Shown here piece after piece: positions 7,785-16,907 of a stretch of 64,000 bases of DNA (within the stretch, counting starts at the first letter, position 1; each line of letters starts with the position of its first letter). The DNA is from Corynebacterium vitaeruminis (lineage in GTDB: Bacteria > Actinomycetota > Actinomycetes > Mycobacteriales > Mycobacteriaceae). The DNA lies in the NCBI RefSeq assembly GCF_001054325.1, contig NZ_JVVM01000006.1, positions 122,672-186,671 on the forward strand, written 5' to 3'. The notes under the pieces are model-generated. The model ran no database searches. It saw only the letters and a list, made by a program, of their open reading frames with translations, and was not told the origin of the DNA. Position numbers and translations under genes: made by a program.

Positions 7785-10004
7785 ATGACCACCATCCCAA
7801 ATTTCGCTGACATCTCCCGCAACACCGACGACGCCGCTGCTGCCACCAATAAGGCAGCCGCCGCGGAAGCTGGTGAAGTGTGGACCATTCCTGAGGGCAT
7901 CGATGTCAAGCGCGTCTATAATCGCGCCGACCGCGACGCCGCTGCTACCGAGGGCCACCCGGTAGATTCCTTCCCGGGTATCGCCCCGTTCATGCGTGGC
8001 CCGTACCCGACCATGTACACCAACCAGCCGTGGACCATTCGCCAGTACGCTGGTTTCTCCACTGCAGCTGAGTCCAACGCTTTCTACCGCCGCAACCTCG
8101 CTGCCGGTCAGAAGGGTCTTTCGGTCGCTTTCGACCTGGCTACCCACCGCGGCTACGACTCAGACAACCCGCGTGTGTCCGGTGACGTCGGTATGGCCGG
8201 CGTGGCCATTGACTCGATTTACGACATGCGTGAGCTCTTCCAGGGCATCGACCTGGGCGGCGTCTCCGTGTCTATGACCATGAACGGCGCTGTGCTGCCG
8301 ATTCTGGCCTTCTACATTGTCACCGCTGAAGAGCAGGGCGTTTCAACTGAGCAGCTGCGCGGTACGATCCAGAACGACATCCTCAAGGAGTTCATGGTTC
8401 GTAACACGTACATCTACCCGCCGAAGCCCTCGATGCGAATCATCTCCTCGATCTTCGAGTACACCTCGGCAAAGATGCCGAAGTTCAACTCCATTTCGAT
8501 TTCCGGCTACCACATTCAGGAAGCCGGTGCGACGGCCGACCTGGAGCTCGCTTACACGCTTGCCGACGGCATCGAGTACCTGCGGGCCGGTATCGACGCT
8601 GGCCTGGAAGTTGATAAGTTCGCTCCGCGTCTGTCCTTCTTCTGGGGCATCTCGATGAACACCTTCACCGAGATTGCCAAGCTGCGTGCAGGCCGAATTC
8701 TCTGGTCTGAGCTTGTTGGCAAGTTCGGCCCGAAGAACCCGAAGTCGCAGTCCCTGCGTACTCACTCGCAGACTTCCGGTTGGTCCCTGACCGCCCAGGA
8801 TGTCTACAACAATGTCGCGCGTACTGCCGTTGAGGCCATGGCCGCAACACAGGGACACACCCAGTCGCTGCACACCAACGCACTGGACGAGGCTCTGGCG
8901 CTGCCGACTGACTTCTCGGCCCGTATTGCTCGTAACACTCAGCTGCTGCTTCAGCAGGAGTCCAACACCACGCGTCCGGTAGACCCGTGGGCTGGTTCCT
9001 ACTACATCGAGTGGCTGACCAACGAGCTGGTCAAGCGTGCACGCCAGCACATCGATGAGGTCGAAGAGGCCGGCGGTATGGCACAGGCCACCATCGAGGG
9101 CATTCCGAAGCTGCGCATTGAAGAGGCCGCAGCTCGTACCCAGGCTCGTATTGACTCGGGTCGCCAGGCTCTCATCGGTGTGAATAAGTACCAGGTCGAA
9201 GAGGACGAGGCCATCGAGGTTCTCAAGGTTGAGAACTCCCGCGTACGCCAAGAGCAGATTGACAAGCTGGCTCGCCTGCGTGCCGAGCGCGACGAGGAAG
9301 AGGTCCAGAAGGCACTGGCCGCTCTGACCGATGCTTGCCGTAACCCGGGTGAGCCGGGGGACCTGGACAAGAATCTCCTGAAGCTCGCGGTCGACTGCGC
9401 ACGCGCCATGGCCTCCATCGGTGAAATCTCCGACGCCATGGAAGAGGTCTTTGGCCGCCACCAGGCCGAGATTCGTACCCTCTCCGGCGTCTACAAGGAC
9501 GAAGTTGGCAAGGAGGGAGCCGTGTCCAACGTCTCCAAGGCCATCGCCATGGCCGATAAGTTCGAAGAGCAGGAAGGTCGCCGTCCGCGTATCTTCCTGG
9601 CCAAGATGGGCCAGGACGGTCACGACCGTGGCCAGAAGGTCATCGCGTCCGCCTACGCCGACCTCGGCATGGACGTTGACGTGGGGCCGTTGTTCCAGAC
9701 CCCGGAAGAGGCCGCCAAGTCGGCAGTCGACTCCGACGTCCACGTCGTGGGCGTTTCCTCACTGGCAGCAGGCCACCTGACGCTTGTTCCCGCTCTGCGC
9801 GACGAACTGGCAAAGCTGGGTCGCGAGGACATCATGATTGTTGTCGGTGGCGTTATCCCACCGGGCGACTTCCAGGAGCTCTACGATGCCGGTGCCGCGG
9901 CTATTTACCCGCCGGGCACTGTCATCGCTGATTCGGCAATCGACATGATGACCAAGCTCTCTGCTGAGCTGGGTCTCGACATTGCCGTTGACGAAGAGTC
10001 CTAA
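7785..10004 (+). CDS. mutB: Methylmalonyl-CoA mutase, large catalytic subunit
   Basis: The catalytic chain (739 residues) of adenosylcobalamin-dependent methylmalonyl-CoA mutase. The barrel domain (about 30-560) contains the family signature around [25 protein letters not shown]. The C-terminal B12 domain carries DGHDRG, where Asp611, His613 and Gly616 form the DxHxxG motif and His613 is the lower cobalt ligand. The ATG at 7785 is preferred over the in-frame GTG at 7773, because AAGGAAG lies just upstream and the GTG is inside the end of mutA. A strong hairpin follows the stop codon and separates it from meaB. All key residues are present, so the enzyme should be active given B12. Confidence 0.97.
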   Translation: MTTIPNFADISRNTDDAAAATNKAAAAEAGEVWTIPEGIDVKRVYNRADRDAAATEGHPVDSFPGIAPFMRGPYPTMYTNQPWTIRQYAGFSTAAESNAFYRRNLAAGQKGLSVAFDLATHRGYDSDNPRVSGDVGMAGVAIDSIYDMRELFQGIDLGGVSVSMTMNGAVLPILAFYIVTAEEQGVSTEQLRGTIQNDILKEFMVRNTYIYPPKPSMRIISSIFEYTSAKMPKFNSISISGYHIQEAGATADLELAYTLADGIEYLRAGIDAGLEVDKFAPRLSFFWGISMNTFTEIAKLRAGRILWSELVGKFGPKNPKSQSLRTHSQTSGWSLTAQDVYNNVARTAVEAMAATQGHTQSLHTNALDEALALPTDFSARIARNTQLLLQQESNTTRPVDPWAGSYYIEWLTNELVKRARQHIDEVEEAGGMAQATIEGIPKLRIEEAAARTQARIDSGRQALIGVNKYQVEEDEAIEVLKVENSRVRQEQIDKLARLRAERDEEEVQKALAALTDACRNPGEPGDLDKNLLKLAVDCARAMASIGEISDAMEEVFGRHQAEIRTLSGVYKDEVGKEGAVSNVSKAIAMADKFEEQEGRRPRIFLAKMGQDGHDRGQKVIASAYADLGMDVDVGPLFQTPEEAAKSAVDSDVHVVGVSSLAAGHLTLVPALRDELAKLGREDIMIVVGGVIPPGDFQELYDAGAAAIYPPGTVIADSAIDMMTKLSAELGLDIAVDEES

Positions 10005-10015
10005 TTAACTACCGC

Positions 10016-10053
10016 ACAACGCGCTGAGCTGAGCGTTCAGCTCAGCGCGTTGT
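10016..10053 (+). terminator. 15-bp perfect hairpin between mutB and meaB
   Basis: ACAACGCGCTGAGCT pairs perfectly with AGCTCAGCGCGTTGT across an 8-nt loop, only 12 nt after the mutB stop. There is no T-run after the stem, so it is not a standard intrinsic terminator. It could lower meaB expression, protect the mutAB mRNA 3' end, or end most transcripts. Confidence 0.5.
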
Positions 10054-10071
10054 CGGAATTGAGAAGTAGCG

Positions 10072-11184
10072 ATGAACGAGTTTCTTGAAGAAAACCTGGG
10101 CACCCTCGTCACTACCGCTGGCACGGTCGTTGAGGGCAAGACAGCTGTGGCCCCCGAAGTTGTCCGTCGTGCGCGACGACGGATCGATGTTGACGACCTA
10201 TTCGAGGGTGTGCGGGCTGGAAACCGCACTAAGTTAGCTCGGGCAATCACTCTGTTGGAGTCGACTGCTCCGGCTCATAAGGTGCTGGCTCAGGAACTAC
10301 TGGTGAAGTTGCTGCCATTTTCCGGAAAGGCGATGCGTGTCGGGCTTACCGGCGTCCCCGGTGTCGGTAAGTCAACCACGATTGAAACCCTCGGGCTGAA
10401 GCTGATTGAGGAAGGGCACCGCGTTGCGGTGCTCGCCATCGACCCATCATCGACGAAGTCCGGTGGTTCGATTCTGGGCGACAAAACACGTATGTCCCGG
10501 CTCTCAGCCGCGGATGAAGCATTCATCCGTCCGTCACCCTCTGCGGGCACGCTCGGTGGCGTGGCCAAGGCGACGCGCGAGGCCATGGTCGTCTTGGAGG
10601 CCGCTGGCTACGACATTGTCATCGTCGAGACTGTCGGCGTCGGCCAGTCCGAGGTTGCAGTGGCACAGATGGTGGATACGTTCGCGTTTCTGGCACTCGC
10701 CGGCGCCGGTGACCAACTCCAGGGCATCAAGAAGGGCGTGCTGGAAATGGCCGATGTGATTTCTATTAACAAGGCTGACGGCAAGAACCTGCGCCCGGCA
10801 AAGCGCGCTGCACGCGACCTGATGACGGCCATGAAGATGGTTCGTTCCTCAGATCAAGTTTGGACTCCACCGGTGCTGACTATGTCGGCACTGGAGGACG
10901 ACGGAATCAACGAGTTCTGGCAAGCCATCGAAGACCATGTCGAGGCTATGCACGAGAATCATCTCTTCGATGAAAATCGCGCTAACCAGCAGATTAAGTG
11001 GATGTGGTCCATGGTGCACGAGACGCTCTTGCAGCGTCTCAACACCAACGAGGCTGTGCAAACAGAGAGCACACTGGTGGAAAAGCAACTCCGCTCAGGG
11101 CAGCTCACGCCAACGCTCGCCGCTCAGCGCATTATGGAGGCATTCGACAAGGGAAGAGCACCGAGCGCCGGGCTCGGCAACTAA
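10072..11184 (+). CDS. meaB: MeaB/ArgK-type GTPase, methylmalonyl-CoA mutase chaperone
   Basis: A G3E-family GTPase of 370 residues that gates B12 cofactor loading and protects methylmalonyl-CoA mutase from inactivation. The P-loop GVPGVGKST begins at residue 94. The motif IVETVGVGQSE (switch II region) and a later NKADG motif (guanine specificity) are present. It is often misannotated as the arginine kinase ArgK. It follows mutB after 67 nt that hold a strong hairpin, so its level may be set below that of MutAB. It corresponds to Rv1496. The start ATG at 10072 follows GAAGTAGCG, a weak ribosome site. Confidence 0.93.
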   Translation: MNEFLEENLGTLVTTAGTVVEGKTAVAPEVVRRARRRIDVDDLFEGVRAGNRTKLARAITLLESTAPAHKVLAQELLVKLLPFSGKAMRVGLTGVPGVGKSTTIETLGLKLIEEGHRVAVLAIDPSSTKSGGSILGDKTRMSRLSAADEAFIRPSPSAGTLGGVAKATREAMVVLEAAGYDIVIVETVGVGQSEVAVAQMVDTFAFLALAGAGDQLQGIKKGVLEMADVISINKADGKNLRPAKRAARDLMTAMKMVRSSDQVWTPPVLTMSALEDDGINEFWQAIEDHVEAMHENHLFDENRANQQIKWMWSMVHETLLQRLNTNEAVQTESTLVEKQLRSGQLTPTLAAQRIMEAFDKGRAPSAGLGN

Positions 11185-11263
11185 GTTCTGAATAACGTAG
11201 CTTCCACCAACGGAGCCAAATCCTAGCCGCGCTGGTAAGAAAGTGGCAGCGCCGAAGACAAAC

Positions 11264-11312
11264 AACCCCGCGATTACCTACCGTTGTCTATCCGGTTAGG
11301 TCGCGGGGTTTT
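11264..11312. terminator. Bidirectional terminator between meaB and arsR
   Basis: AACCCCGCGA at 11264 pairs with TCGCGGGGTT ending at 11310, and inner bases (ACCTA / TAGGT) extend the stem. T-runs follow on the plus strand (TTTT) and a short AA/TT flank lies on the other side. It sits between two convergent genes and can serve both. Confidence 0.8.
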
Positions 11313-11343
11313 CGTCGTCAAGCGAATGCAAGCGCGTATGCGC

Positions 11344-11676
11344 CTACTGACCGCGGTGATGGGGCGGATCGCTGTAGAGCGTGTGTTCCGCGAAATGGAG
11401 GGCGTTGACCACGAGGTTGGTGAGGTGTTCGTCGGGCTGAGAATAGAAGCTAGACGTACCCTCTTTGCGGGTTTGCACCATATTGGCCATGCGCAACTTC
11501 GCCAGGTGCTGAGAAATCGCGGGGATGGGGCGATCGAGCGCACTAGCGATGGCGGTGACGGTCATCTCTCCGTCACGGAGGAGAGACAGGATGGAGAGAC
11601 GAGTCTTGTCGGCCATCAACTTCAATACGCCAGTGGCAACGTCGAGCTCGGTGCTCGTTGGAGCCTTCTCAGTCAT
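11344..11676 (-). CDS. ArsR/SmtB-family transcriptional regulator
   Basis: A 110-residue winged-helix repressor of the ArsR family. The recognition helix region is around residues 51-67 (PAISQHLAKLRMANMV), followed by the wing (RKEGTSSFYS). The C-terminal helix has Asp82, His84, His94, Phe95 and His98. In the alpha-5 metal site of SmtB/CzrA proteins the ligands would be Asp82, His84, residue 95 and His98, so one ligand is replaced by Phe with His next to it. Two more His are at 106-107. It is divergent from cardiolipin synthase, and an inverted-repeat operator lies in its promoter, so autoregulation is likely. The effector (metal, redox or none) is open. Confidence 0.85.
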   Translation of the reverse strand: MTEKAPTSTELDVATGVLKLMADKTRLSILSLLRDGEMTVTAIASALDRPIPAISQHLAKLRMANMVQTRKEGTSSFYSQPDEHLTNLVVNALHFAEHTLYSDPPHHRGQ

Positions 11677-11711
11677 TTGGAGGGGTTAGTCCTTTCAAAG
11701 TCGACATGCCA

Positions 11712-11739
11712 AACATTTACTATGTTCAATAGGATGAAC
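11712..11739. promoter_or_regulatory. Candidate ArsR operator
   Basis: Two overlapping inverted repeats lie 36-63 bp upstream of arsR: AACAT(ttact)ATGTT at 11712-11726 and GTTCA(atagga)TGAAC at 11724-11739. The TGAAC/GTTCA half-sites resemble known ArsR/SmtB operators. The site is A+T-rich and overlaps the likely arsR promoter. Confidence 0.5.
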
Positions 11740-11863
11740 TTTACTACGTATTGACGCCAGTATTCAATTTCAGATGTCACAATAAGCTGGCGCAAAGAGG
11801 GGAGAGTCCACCTAAAAGACAGCGACCAAAGATGCTGAAAATTCCTTCAGTAATATCATCTGC

Positions 11864-13357
11864 ATGGATTGGTTGATAAGCACCTTCCCGTGGCTGGTGG
11901 AGGACTTAACGTGGTGGCAAGTACTATTTTTCGCACTCGACTACACGATTAAGTTCATCGCAATCGGTTGGGTGCCAGAAAACCGAAGCCCCTCGGCTTC
12001 GACGGCATGGCTGCTGCTGATTCTGCTGATTCCATTCGTCGGTCTACCACTATTCCTCTTCCTGGGCTCGCAGCAGATTACAGGCCGAAGACACGAGGTG
12101 CAGGCGCTGGCGCAGGATCTCATTGCGGAACGTACAGCGCACCTACCTGACGTGCCGGACGATGCCGAGATAGAAGATGACGTTGTCAACGTGTTCAAGC
12201 TCTCGCGTCAGCTCACGGGAATGCCTGCGATTGTCAGCTCGGAAAAGGGACTTCTCACCGAATTTGAAGCATCCATCGACCGCATGATTGAGACCATCGA
12301 TGCAGCCAAGAAATCTATTCACGTGCAGTCCTACATCTTTGCGCTGGACGATAATACCGAGCCTTTCATCCAAGCCCTCGAGCGCGCACACGATAGAGGA
12401 CTAGAGGTCAAGGTCCTGGTCGATCCAATTGGTTCATGGAAGTACCCCGGCTACTACAAGCTCAAAAAGCGCCTGAACCAGTCCAAAATCCCCTGGCACC
12501 CGATGCTGCCCGTGAGCTTGCTGAAGCTCACCTGGCGCCGCCTGGACCTGCGCAATCACCGCAAACTCGTGGTTATCGACGGCGACATCGTATTCATGGG
12601 CTCGCTGAACATTATTGAACCCGAGTACCAGAAGAAAAAGAACCATAAGATTGGCCGTCGCTGGGTGGATACATGGATCGAGCTCGAGGGCGATATTGCC
12701 CTGGCTTTCGACGCGATCTTCGCCGTCGACTGGACCAGCGAACTTTACAAGACTCCAGATGCCACCAGGGATTATTCGCTCCATAACACCGAAGTCGAGG
12801 GCAATTACAACGTTGTCCAGGTGCTACCGTCGGGTCCGGGCTTCAGCACAGAGCCAAACCTGCGCGTCTTCAACAACATGATCTATCAAGCGCACGAGCG
12901 GATTATCGCCGTCAGCCCGTACTTCGTTCCCGACGAGTCCATGCTCATGGCTCTGACCTCCGCCGCCTATGGAGGCATCGACGTCCAGCTATATGTCAAC
13001 GAAGAGTCCGATCAGTTCATGGTCGGCCACGCGCAGCAGTCCTACTACCAGGCACTGCTGACCGCCGGCGTGAAGATCTACCGCTATCCCGCTCCTGCGG
13101 TTCTGCACTCCAAGTTCATGGTCATCGACGACCGCATGGCCATGTTCGGCTCCTCCAACCTGGACATGCGCTCATTCGGCCTCAACTACGAGATAACGCT
13201 TCTTTCCGCTGCAGGTTCCATCGTGGACAAACTAATCACGCTTGCCGACGAGTACCGCGACAAATCTCTCCTGCTCACACAGGAGGAATGGAATGACCGG
13301 CCCATCCACCAGCGTTACCTGGACTCTGTATTCCGCCTGACCTCTGCGCTGCAGTAG
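11864..13357 (+). CDS. cls: Cardiolipin synthase (phospholipase D type)
   Basis: A 497-residue ClsA-type cardiolipin synthase, which condenses two phosphatidylglycerol molecules at the membrane. Two N-terminal transmembrane segments (about residues 15-65, including LLLILLIPFVGLPLFLFLG) precede two phospholipase D domains. Their HKD motifs start at His232 (HRKLVVID) and His415 (HSKFMVID), each followed by a GS-N segment. Both sites are intact. The gene is divergent from arsR and shares its upstream region, so it may respond to that regulator. Mycobacteria usually make cardiolipin with a CDP-alcohol transferase, whereas PLD-type enzymes occur in corynebacteria. Confidence 0.92.
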   Translation: MDWLISTFPWLVEDLTWWQVLFFALDYTIKFIAIGWVPENRSPSASTAWLLLILLIPFVGLPLFLFLGSQQITGRRHEVQALAQDLIAERTAHLPDVPDDAEIEDDVVNVFKLSRQLTGMPAIVSSEKGLLTEFEASIDRMIETIDAAKKSIHVQSYIFALDDNTEPFIQALERAHDRGLEVKVLVDPIGSWKYPGYYKLKKRLNQSKIPWHPMLPVSLLKLTWRRLDLRNHRKLVVIDGDIVFMGSLNIIEPEYQKKKNHKIGRRWVDTWIELEGDIALAFDAIFAVDWTSELYKTPDATRDYSLHNTEVEGNYNVVQVLPSGPGFSTEPNLRVFNNMIYQAHERIIAVSPYFVPDESMLMALTSAAYGGIDVQLYVNEESDQFMVGHAQQSYYQALLTAGVKIYRYPAPAVLHSKFMVIDDRMAMFGSSNLDMRSFGLNYEITLLSAAGSIVDKLITLADEYRDKSLLLTQEEWNDRPIHQRYLDSVFRLTSALQ

Positions 13358-13385
13358 GGCAGATGGGAGGTAGGGCAGGATAATA

Positions 13386-13426
13386 CAAAAATCCCGAGGT
13401 CTGCATTAGCTGCAGTTTCTCGGGAT
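13386..13426 (-). terminator. Terminator of tRNA-Leu
   Basis: On the minus strand ATCCCGAG pairs with CTCGGGAT (13391-13398 and 13419-13426), with an inner CTGCA/TGCAG stem. A TTTTTG run follows. It lies 8 bp after the tRNA and can also stop transcripts coming from cls. Confidence 0.75.
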
Positions 13427-13434
13427 GTATCTTG

Positions 13435-13520
13435 TGTCCGGAGGGGGACTTGAACCCCCACGCCCGTTAATAGGGCACTAGCACCTCAAGCTAGCGCGTC
13501 TGCCATTCCGCCACCCGGAC
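13435..13520 (-). tRNA. tRNA-Leu (anticodon GAG)
   Basis: The minus strand folds as a class II tRNA of 86 nt. The acceptor stem is GTCCGGG / TCCGGAC with one G-T pair. The anticodon stem is CTAGC / GCTAG with loop TTGAGGT, giving anticodon GAG for CUC/CUU codons. A long variable arm (TGCCC...GGGCG) and the T arm GGGGGTTCAAGTCCCCC are present. The discriminator is A and CCA is not encoded. Confidence 0.95.
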
Positions 13521-13758
13521 CGGGTAGGAAGCACTTTCGTGCTGACCTGTGATACTGTATCCCGACTTCATAATGAAACACAAATTGGCAGGTCAACGGG
13601 GAATTATCAGGAGAACAACCAAGAGAATCCCGAGTGTAATTACACCATCGTTGTTAACCCACCCCGTGCTTCGAATGTCTGCCTCACATCTGACGATAAA
13701 CAGGAGAAGTCTGGAGAAGTCTCTGCAGCGCGCTCATAAAGTAGGCACACTGGTAGTT

Positions 13759-14343
13759 ATGACTACGAATTCCAATACCACCCCAAATGACACCGCCAAC
13801 GACACCGCAAATGCTCCGGTTTTCCCGGGTCCAGATCCCTACGCACCGCTGAAGGATCTGCCTACCTTCGAGCTGTCCTCGCCAGATATCAAGGACGGCG
13901 AGAAGATTGCGGATGAATTCCGCGCTCCGTCGAATGTTTCTCCGCAGCTGGACTGGTCCAACCTGCCGGAGGGCACTAAGTCCATCGCCGTGACATGCTT
14001 CGACCCGGACGCTCCGACCGCTTCGGGATTCTGGCACTGGGCAGTTTTCAATATCCCAGCGACCGAAAAGGGTCTGGTGCAGGGAGCTGGCTCTGAGGAT
14101 GGCTCCAAGCTGCCTGAGGGCGCTATTCAGCTTGTCGGCGACTCTGGCATGCGTGGCCACTACGGGGCTAATCCACCGGCGCAGCACGCCCCTCACCGTT
14201 ACATGTACGCTGTGCACGCGGTCGACATCGAGAAGCTTGATGTTCCGGAAGATGCAACGCCGACCGTGCTGGGCTTTAACCTGTACTTCCACTCGATTGC
14301 GCGCGCCATCATCACTCCGTGGTGGGAGAACGTAGGGGAGTAG
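13759..14343 (+). CDS. YbhB/YbcL (PEBP/Raf kinase inhibitor-like) protein
   Basis: A 194-residue phosphatidylethanolamine-binding-protein family member. The core has FDPDAPTASGFWHWAVFNIP and the later HRYMYAVHAVD, which contain the Asp-Pro-Asp and Gly-x-His ligand-pocket motifs of the family. The first 25 residues are Asn/Thr/Asp-rich and probably disordered. It is the counterpart of Rv2140c (TB18.6), which also lies convergent to pyrD. The ATG at 13759 is chosen because upstream codons (open to 13549) are not protein-like and overlap the tRNA promoter region. A tandem 10-mer (GGAGAAGTCT twice, 13703-13722) lies in the leader. Physiological role unknown. Confidence 0.88.
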   Translation: MTTNSNTTPNDTANDTANAPVFPGPDPYAPLKDLPTFELSSPDIKDGEKIADEFRAPSNVSPQLDWSNLPEGTKSIAVTCFDPDAPTASGFWHWAVFNIPATEKGLVQGAGSEDGSKLPEGAIQLVGDSGMRGHYGANPPAQHAPHRYMYAVHAVDIEKLDVPEDATPTVLGFNLYFHSIARAIITPWWENVGE

Positions 14344-14458
14344 GCGGTAACAGTTGCGCTTACTAGCGTGACTGTCTTGACCGACGCTCGAGCGCGCGAC
14401 ACCCAGCGCGACGCCCAAACGGGCAACTCGACGACCGGCCTCGCAAACATACAGATAG

Positions 14459-14504
14459 CCCCGGGCCCCGCGCCTTCTTCATGGCAGCAGGACCCGGGGT
14501 CTCG
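14459..14504. terminator. Terminator between PEBP gene and pyrD
   Basis: CCCCGGGCCC at 14459 pairs with GGACCCGGGG ending at 14499, with one mismatch, around a 21-nt loop. A T-rich stretch (TCTCGTATTTATT) follows. It lies between convergent genes. Confidence 0.7.
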
Positions 14505-14543
14505 TATTTATTGAGGCTATGAAGCCTCAACCACCCTCAGCAA

Positions 14544-15644
14544 TTAGCCACGCCACGGCAGACCACAGCCCACGGCCTCCGAAATAGAATAGAAGCCCTG
14601 AGCACGAATCTGCCGGGCCAACCCCTGGTGAATGTCACGGATCCAGTCCGGGCCGCCATAAATCAACGGCGTGTAGCCCTGCAGCAGAGAAGCACCATTA
14701 GCAATGCGCTCCCACGCCTGCTCAGCTGTCTCGATGCCGCCAACACTGATGAGCACTAGTTTGTCTCCGACGCGCTCGTGCAACAGCTTCAGCACCTCCA
14801 GAGAGCGAGCTGCTACAGGAGCACCCGAGACTCCGCCGGCACCCATCTCCGCGACCTCTTCTGCGGGCGTGCGCAGCCCCTCACGCGAGATAGTGGTGTT
14901 GGTAGCCACAATGCCCGCCAGCCCCAGGCCGACGGCCAGGTCAGCTACTGCGATGACATCTTCGTCGGAGAGATCCGGCGCAATCTTGACCAGCACCGGC
15001 GAGTCGGTTTCCTCAGTCACCGCCGAGAGAATCGGTCGCAGGGACTCCACGGCTTGCAGGTCCCGCAGACCCGGCGTGTTCGGCGATGAGACATTGACAA
15101 CGACGTAGTCCGCCAACCCGCCGAGCTGTCTGGCCGACTCGCGATAGTCATCGACAGCCTTTTCCAGCGGTGTCACCTTGGTCTTGCCAATATTGATGCC
15201 AATGACGTCGTCACTGCGACGCGACCGCAGGTTTTCTGCGACAGCAGCTGCACCGGGGTTGTTGAAGCCCATGCGGTTCAAAATGGCGCGGTCTTCCTTC
15301 AGGCGGAACAGGCGCGGGCGATCATTGCCCGGCTGCGGCTTGGCAGTCACAGTGCCCAGCTCCGCGTAACCGAAACCAATTGGACCCCAGCAATCTGGGG
15401 CAGTAGCGGCCTTATCGAAGCCCGCAGCAAGCCCCAGCGGACGCGGAAAGTCCACACCGAACACGGTCTGCCGCAGCACGGCGTCGTCAACAACGAGCAG
15501 CTTGCTCACCGCCCGCTGCAGACTGTCGGACTTCTGCAGGCCCTTCAGAGTCTTCGAAATGGCTTCGTGTATCTGCTCCGGCGGAACCCGGAACATTGCC
15601 TTTAGCGCGAGCTGATAGGACTTGGCGCGAAGTTTCGAAGGCAT
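14544..15644 (-). CDS. pyrD: Dihydroorotate dehydrogenase (quinone), class 2
   Basis: The membrane-associated class 2 enzyme (366 residues) that oxidises dihydroorotate to orotate with a quinone in pyrimidine synthesis. An N-terminal amphipathic helical part (about 1-45) for quinone and membrane contact is present, which marks class 2. The FMN barrel shows [35 protein letters not shown] with the catalytic Ser, and ISVGGI near the end. The start codon directly follows the stop of the upstream lipoprotein gene (TAA ATG), so the two are likely cotranscribed and coupled. The order matches lppL-pyrD of M. tuberculosis. Confidence 0.95.
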   Translation of the reverse strand: MPSKLRAKSYQLALKAMFRVPPEQIHEAISKTLKGLQKSDSLQRAVSKLLVVDDAVLRQTVFGVDFPRPLGLAAGFDKAATAPDCWGPIGFGYAELGTVTAKPQPGNDRPRLFRLKEDRAILNRMGFNNPGAAAVAENLRSRRSDDVIGINIGKTKVTPLEKAVDDYRESARQLGGLADYVVVNVSSPNTPGLRDLQAVESLRPILSAVTEETDSPVLVKIAPDLSDEDVIAVADLAVGLGLAGIVATNTTISREGLRTPAEEVAEMGAGGVSGAPVAARSLEVLKLLHERVGDKLVLISVGGIETAEQAWERIANGASLLQGYTPLIYGGPDWIRDIHQGLARQIRAQGFYSISEAVGCGLPWRG

Positions 15645-16808
15645 TTACTTAGTCTCTCCCTCAGAGCCGTCTGCTCCCTTGGTGTCACCTGCACCTGTCG
15701 GTAGCTTATCGGCTGGCTCCCGAACCGACATCTCCTTACGAATTTTCTCTGCGTCCTGCTTGAAATCCGCAATTGCCTTATCGACGTCCGCCGCGTCAAA
15801 AATCTGGGCACCGTCACCGGTTGCCGAGAAGACGCCAATCTGTCCATCCTCGGTGGCAACAACCGACTGTGGATCTGCAACCGTATTGATTTCCGCGACC
15901 TTGACTGGGGTTCCCGAGCTGATGTCGTAACCGGTCAGCTTGTTCATCTTCGTCGAAGTTACCCACACAATTCCGCGGGCGTCATCAATCGTTACCGCCC
16001 ACGGCGCCTCCGAAGTTGGTGCTGCTTGGTGAAGTCGGATGATGTCGGTTGCCGTGTAAATCAGTAGCTGGTTGCCCTTTGTGTCAGCTGCAGCAATGGC
16101 GTGGTCGCCAGCAGCCACCTTGCCGACACCAATACCCGCACGCAGCGCAGAACCAGCGCGGGATTCCTCGAGTTTGAGCTCATGCACCGAGGTCTCTGGA
16201 CGGTTAACTTCCAAAAGCTTGACGTCAGCGTCACTGTCCGCATCCGGAATCTCAACGAGCTGCGAGCCGTTGTTCGCGGCCTTGAAGTCACTGGCTAACT
16301 CACCGTCAGCGCCGAATACATCGATGACATTGCTATCCGCATGAGCACCGATGATGCGACCGCCTTCCAATCCAACTGCGGCGGAATAGTTGGTTCCACG
16401 ACCAACGACGGCCGCTTCCGTGGCCTGATCAGTAACGACGTGGATGCCGTCCTCACATGGCAGGAGAGCAGTGGGGCCGCCCGGCGCGAGTTCGCCGCAC
16501 TTGGCGTCCAGTTTCATTGAACGCTCGATGGGGTTATTCAGCGGTCCTGCGAAGATTTTGTCCCCGGCCTTCAGGACGACTCGATCACCGACCAGCACAG
16601 CGTCAGTGATGCCCTCATCAATTTTCTTGGCCTTCCCAATGGCCGTATCGGGAGCAGCGGGTGAAGCGGCCGGCACTGGCGTGGCGTTGCCCATTCCGGC
16701 ATCGATGTCTCCTTCCACATCGGAGGAGCATCCTGCCAGGACCACTGCGCTAGCGGAAAGCCCCGCTAGAAGGGAGGTTATGACACGTCGACGACTGTTT
16801 TCACTCAC
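15645..16808 (-). CDS. Secreted lipoprotein, beta-propeller-like
   Basis: A 387-residue lipoprotein. The signal peptide (about residues 1-26) ends in the lipobox LAGC with Cys27, so it should be lipidated and anchored outside the membrane. The mature part has repeated short strands with motifs like VVLKAGD, AVGLEGGRI, VTIDDARGIVWV and VVATEDGQIGVF, which suggests a YncE-like beta-propeller. It occupies the position of LppL (Rv2138) next to pyrD, and the stop abuts the pyrD start. No catalytic residues can be named. Lnt, encoded at the other end of this window, may add the third acyl chain. Confidence 0.8.
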   Translation of the reverse strand: MSENSRRRVITSLLAGLSASAVVLAGCSSDVEGDIDAGMGNATPVPAASPAAPDTAIGKAKKIDEGITDAVLVGDRVVLKAGDKIFAGPLNNPIERSMKLDAKCGELAPGGPTALLPCEDGIHVVTDQATEAAVVGRGTNYSAAVGLEGGRIIGAHADSNVIDVFGADGELASDFKAANNGSQLVEIPDADSDADVKLLEVNRPETSVHELKLEESRAGSALRAGIGVGKVAAGDHAIAAADTKGNQLLIYTATDIIRLHQAAPTSEAPWAVTIDDARGIVWVTSTKMNKLTGYDISSGTPVKVAEINTVADPQSVVATEDGQIGVFSATGDGAQIFDAADVDKAIADFKQDAEKIRKEMSVREPADKLPTGAGDTKGADGSEGETK

Positions 16809-16907
16809 GCTATAGAAACTACCACCCCGGTCGGATTACTTTGCGGACGCCTCCAGCCGTGGGAAGTTCTCACATCGGGTGTCCCCTTACAAGGACGTGG
16901 TTGCCGA

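Noticed and set aside
6256..8147. Minus-strand open frames of 327 and 303 codons opposite mutA and the start of mutB
   Set aside because: They are shadows of mutA/mutB codon bias, without ribosome sites or family similarity.
8343..9743. Long open frame on the minus strand inside mutB (466 codons)
   Set aside because: It is antisense to a clearly coding mutB, has no recognisable family or start signal, and similar antisense frames occur opposite other high-G+C genes.
13435..13520. Attachment site or mobile element at tRNA-Leu
   Set aside because: No integrase, direct repeat of the tRNA end or transposase gene is seen on either side.
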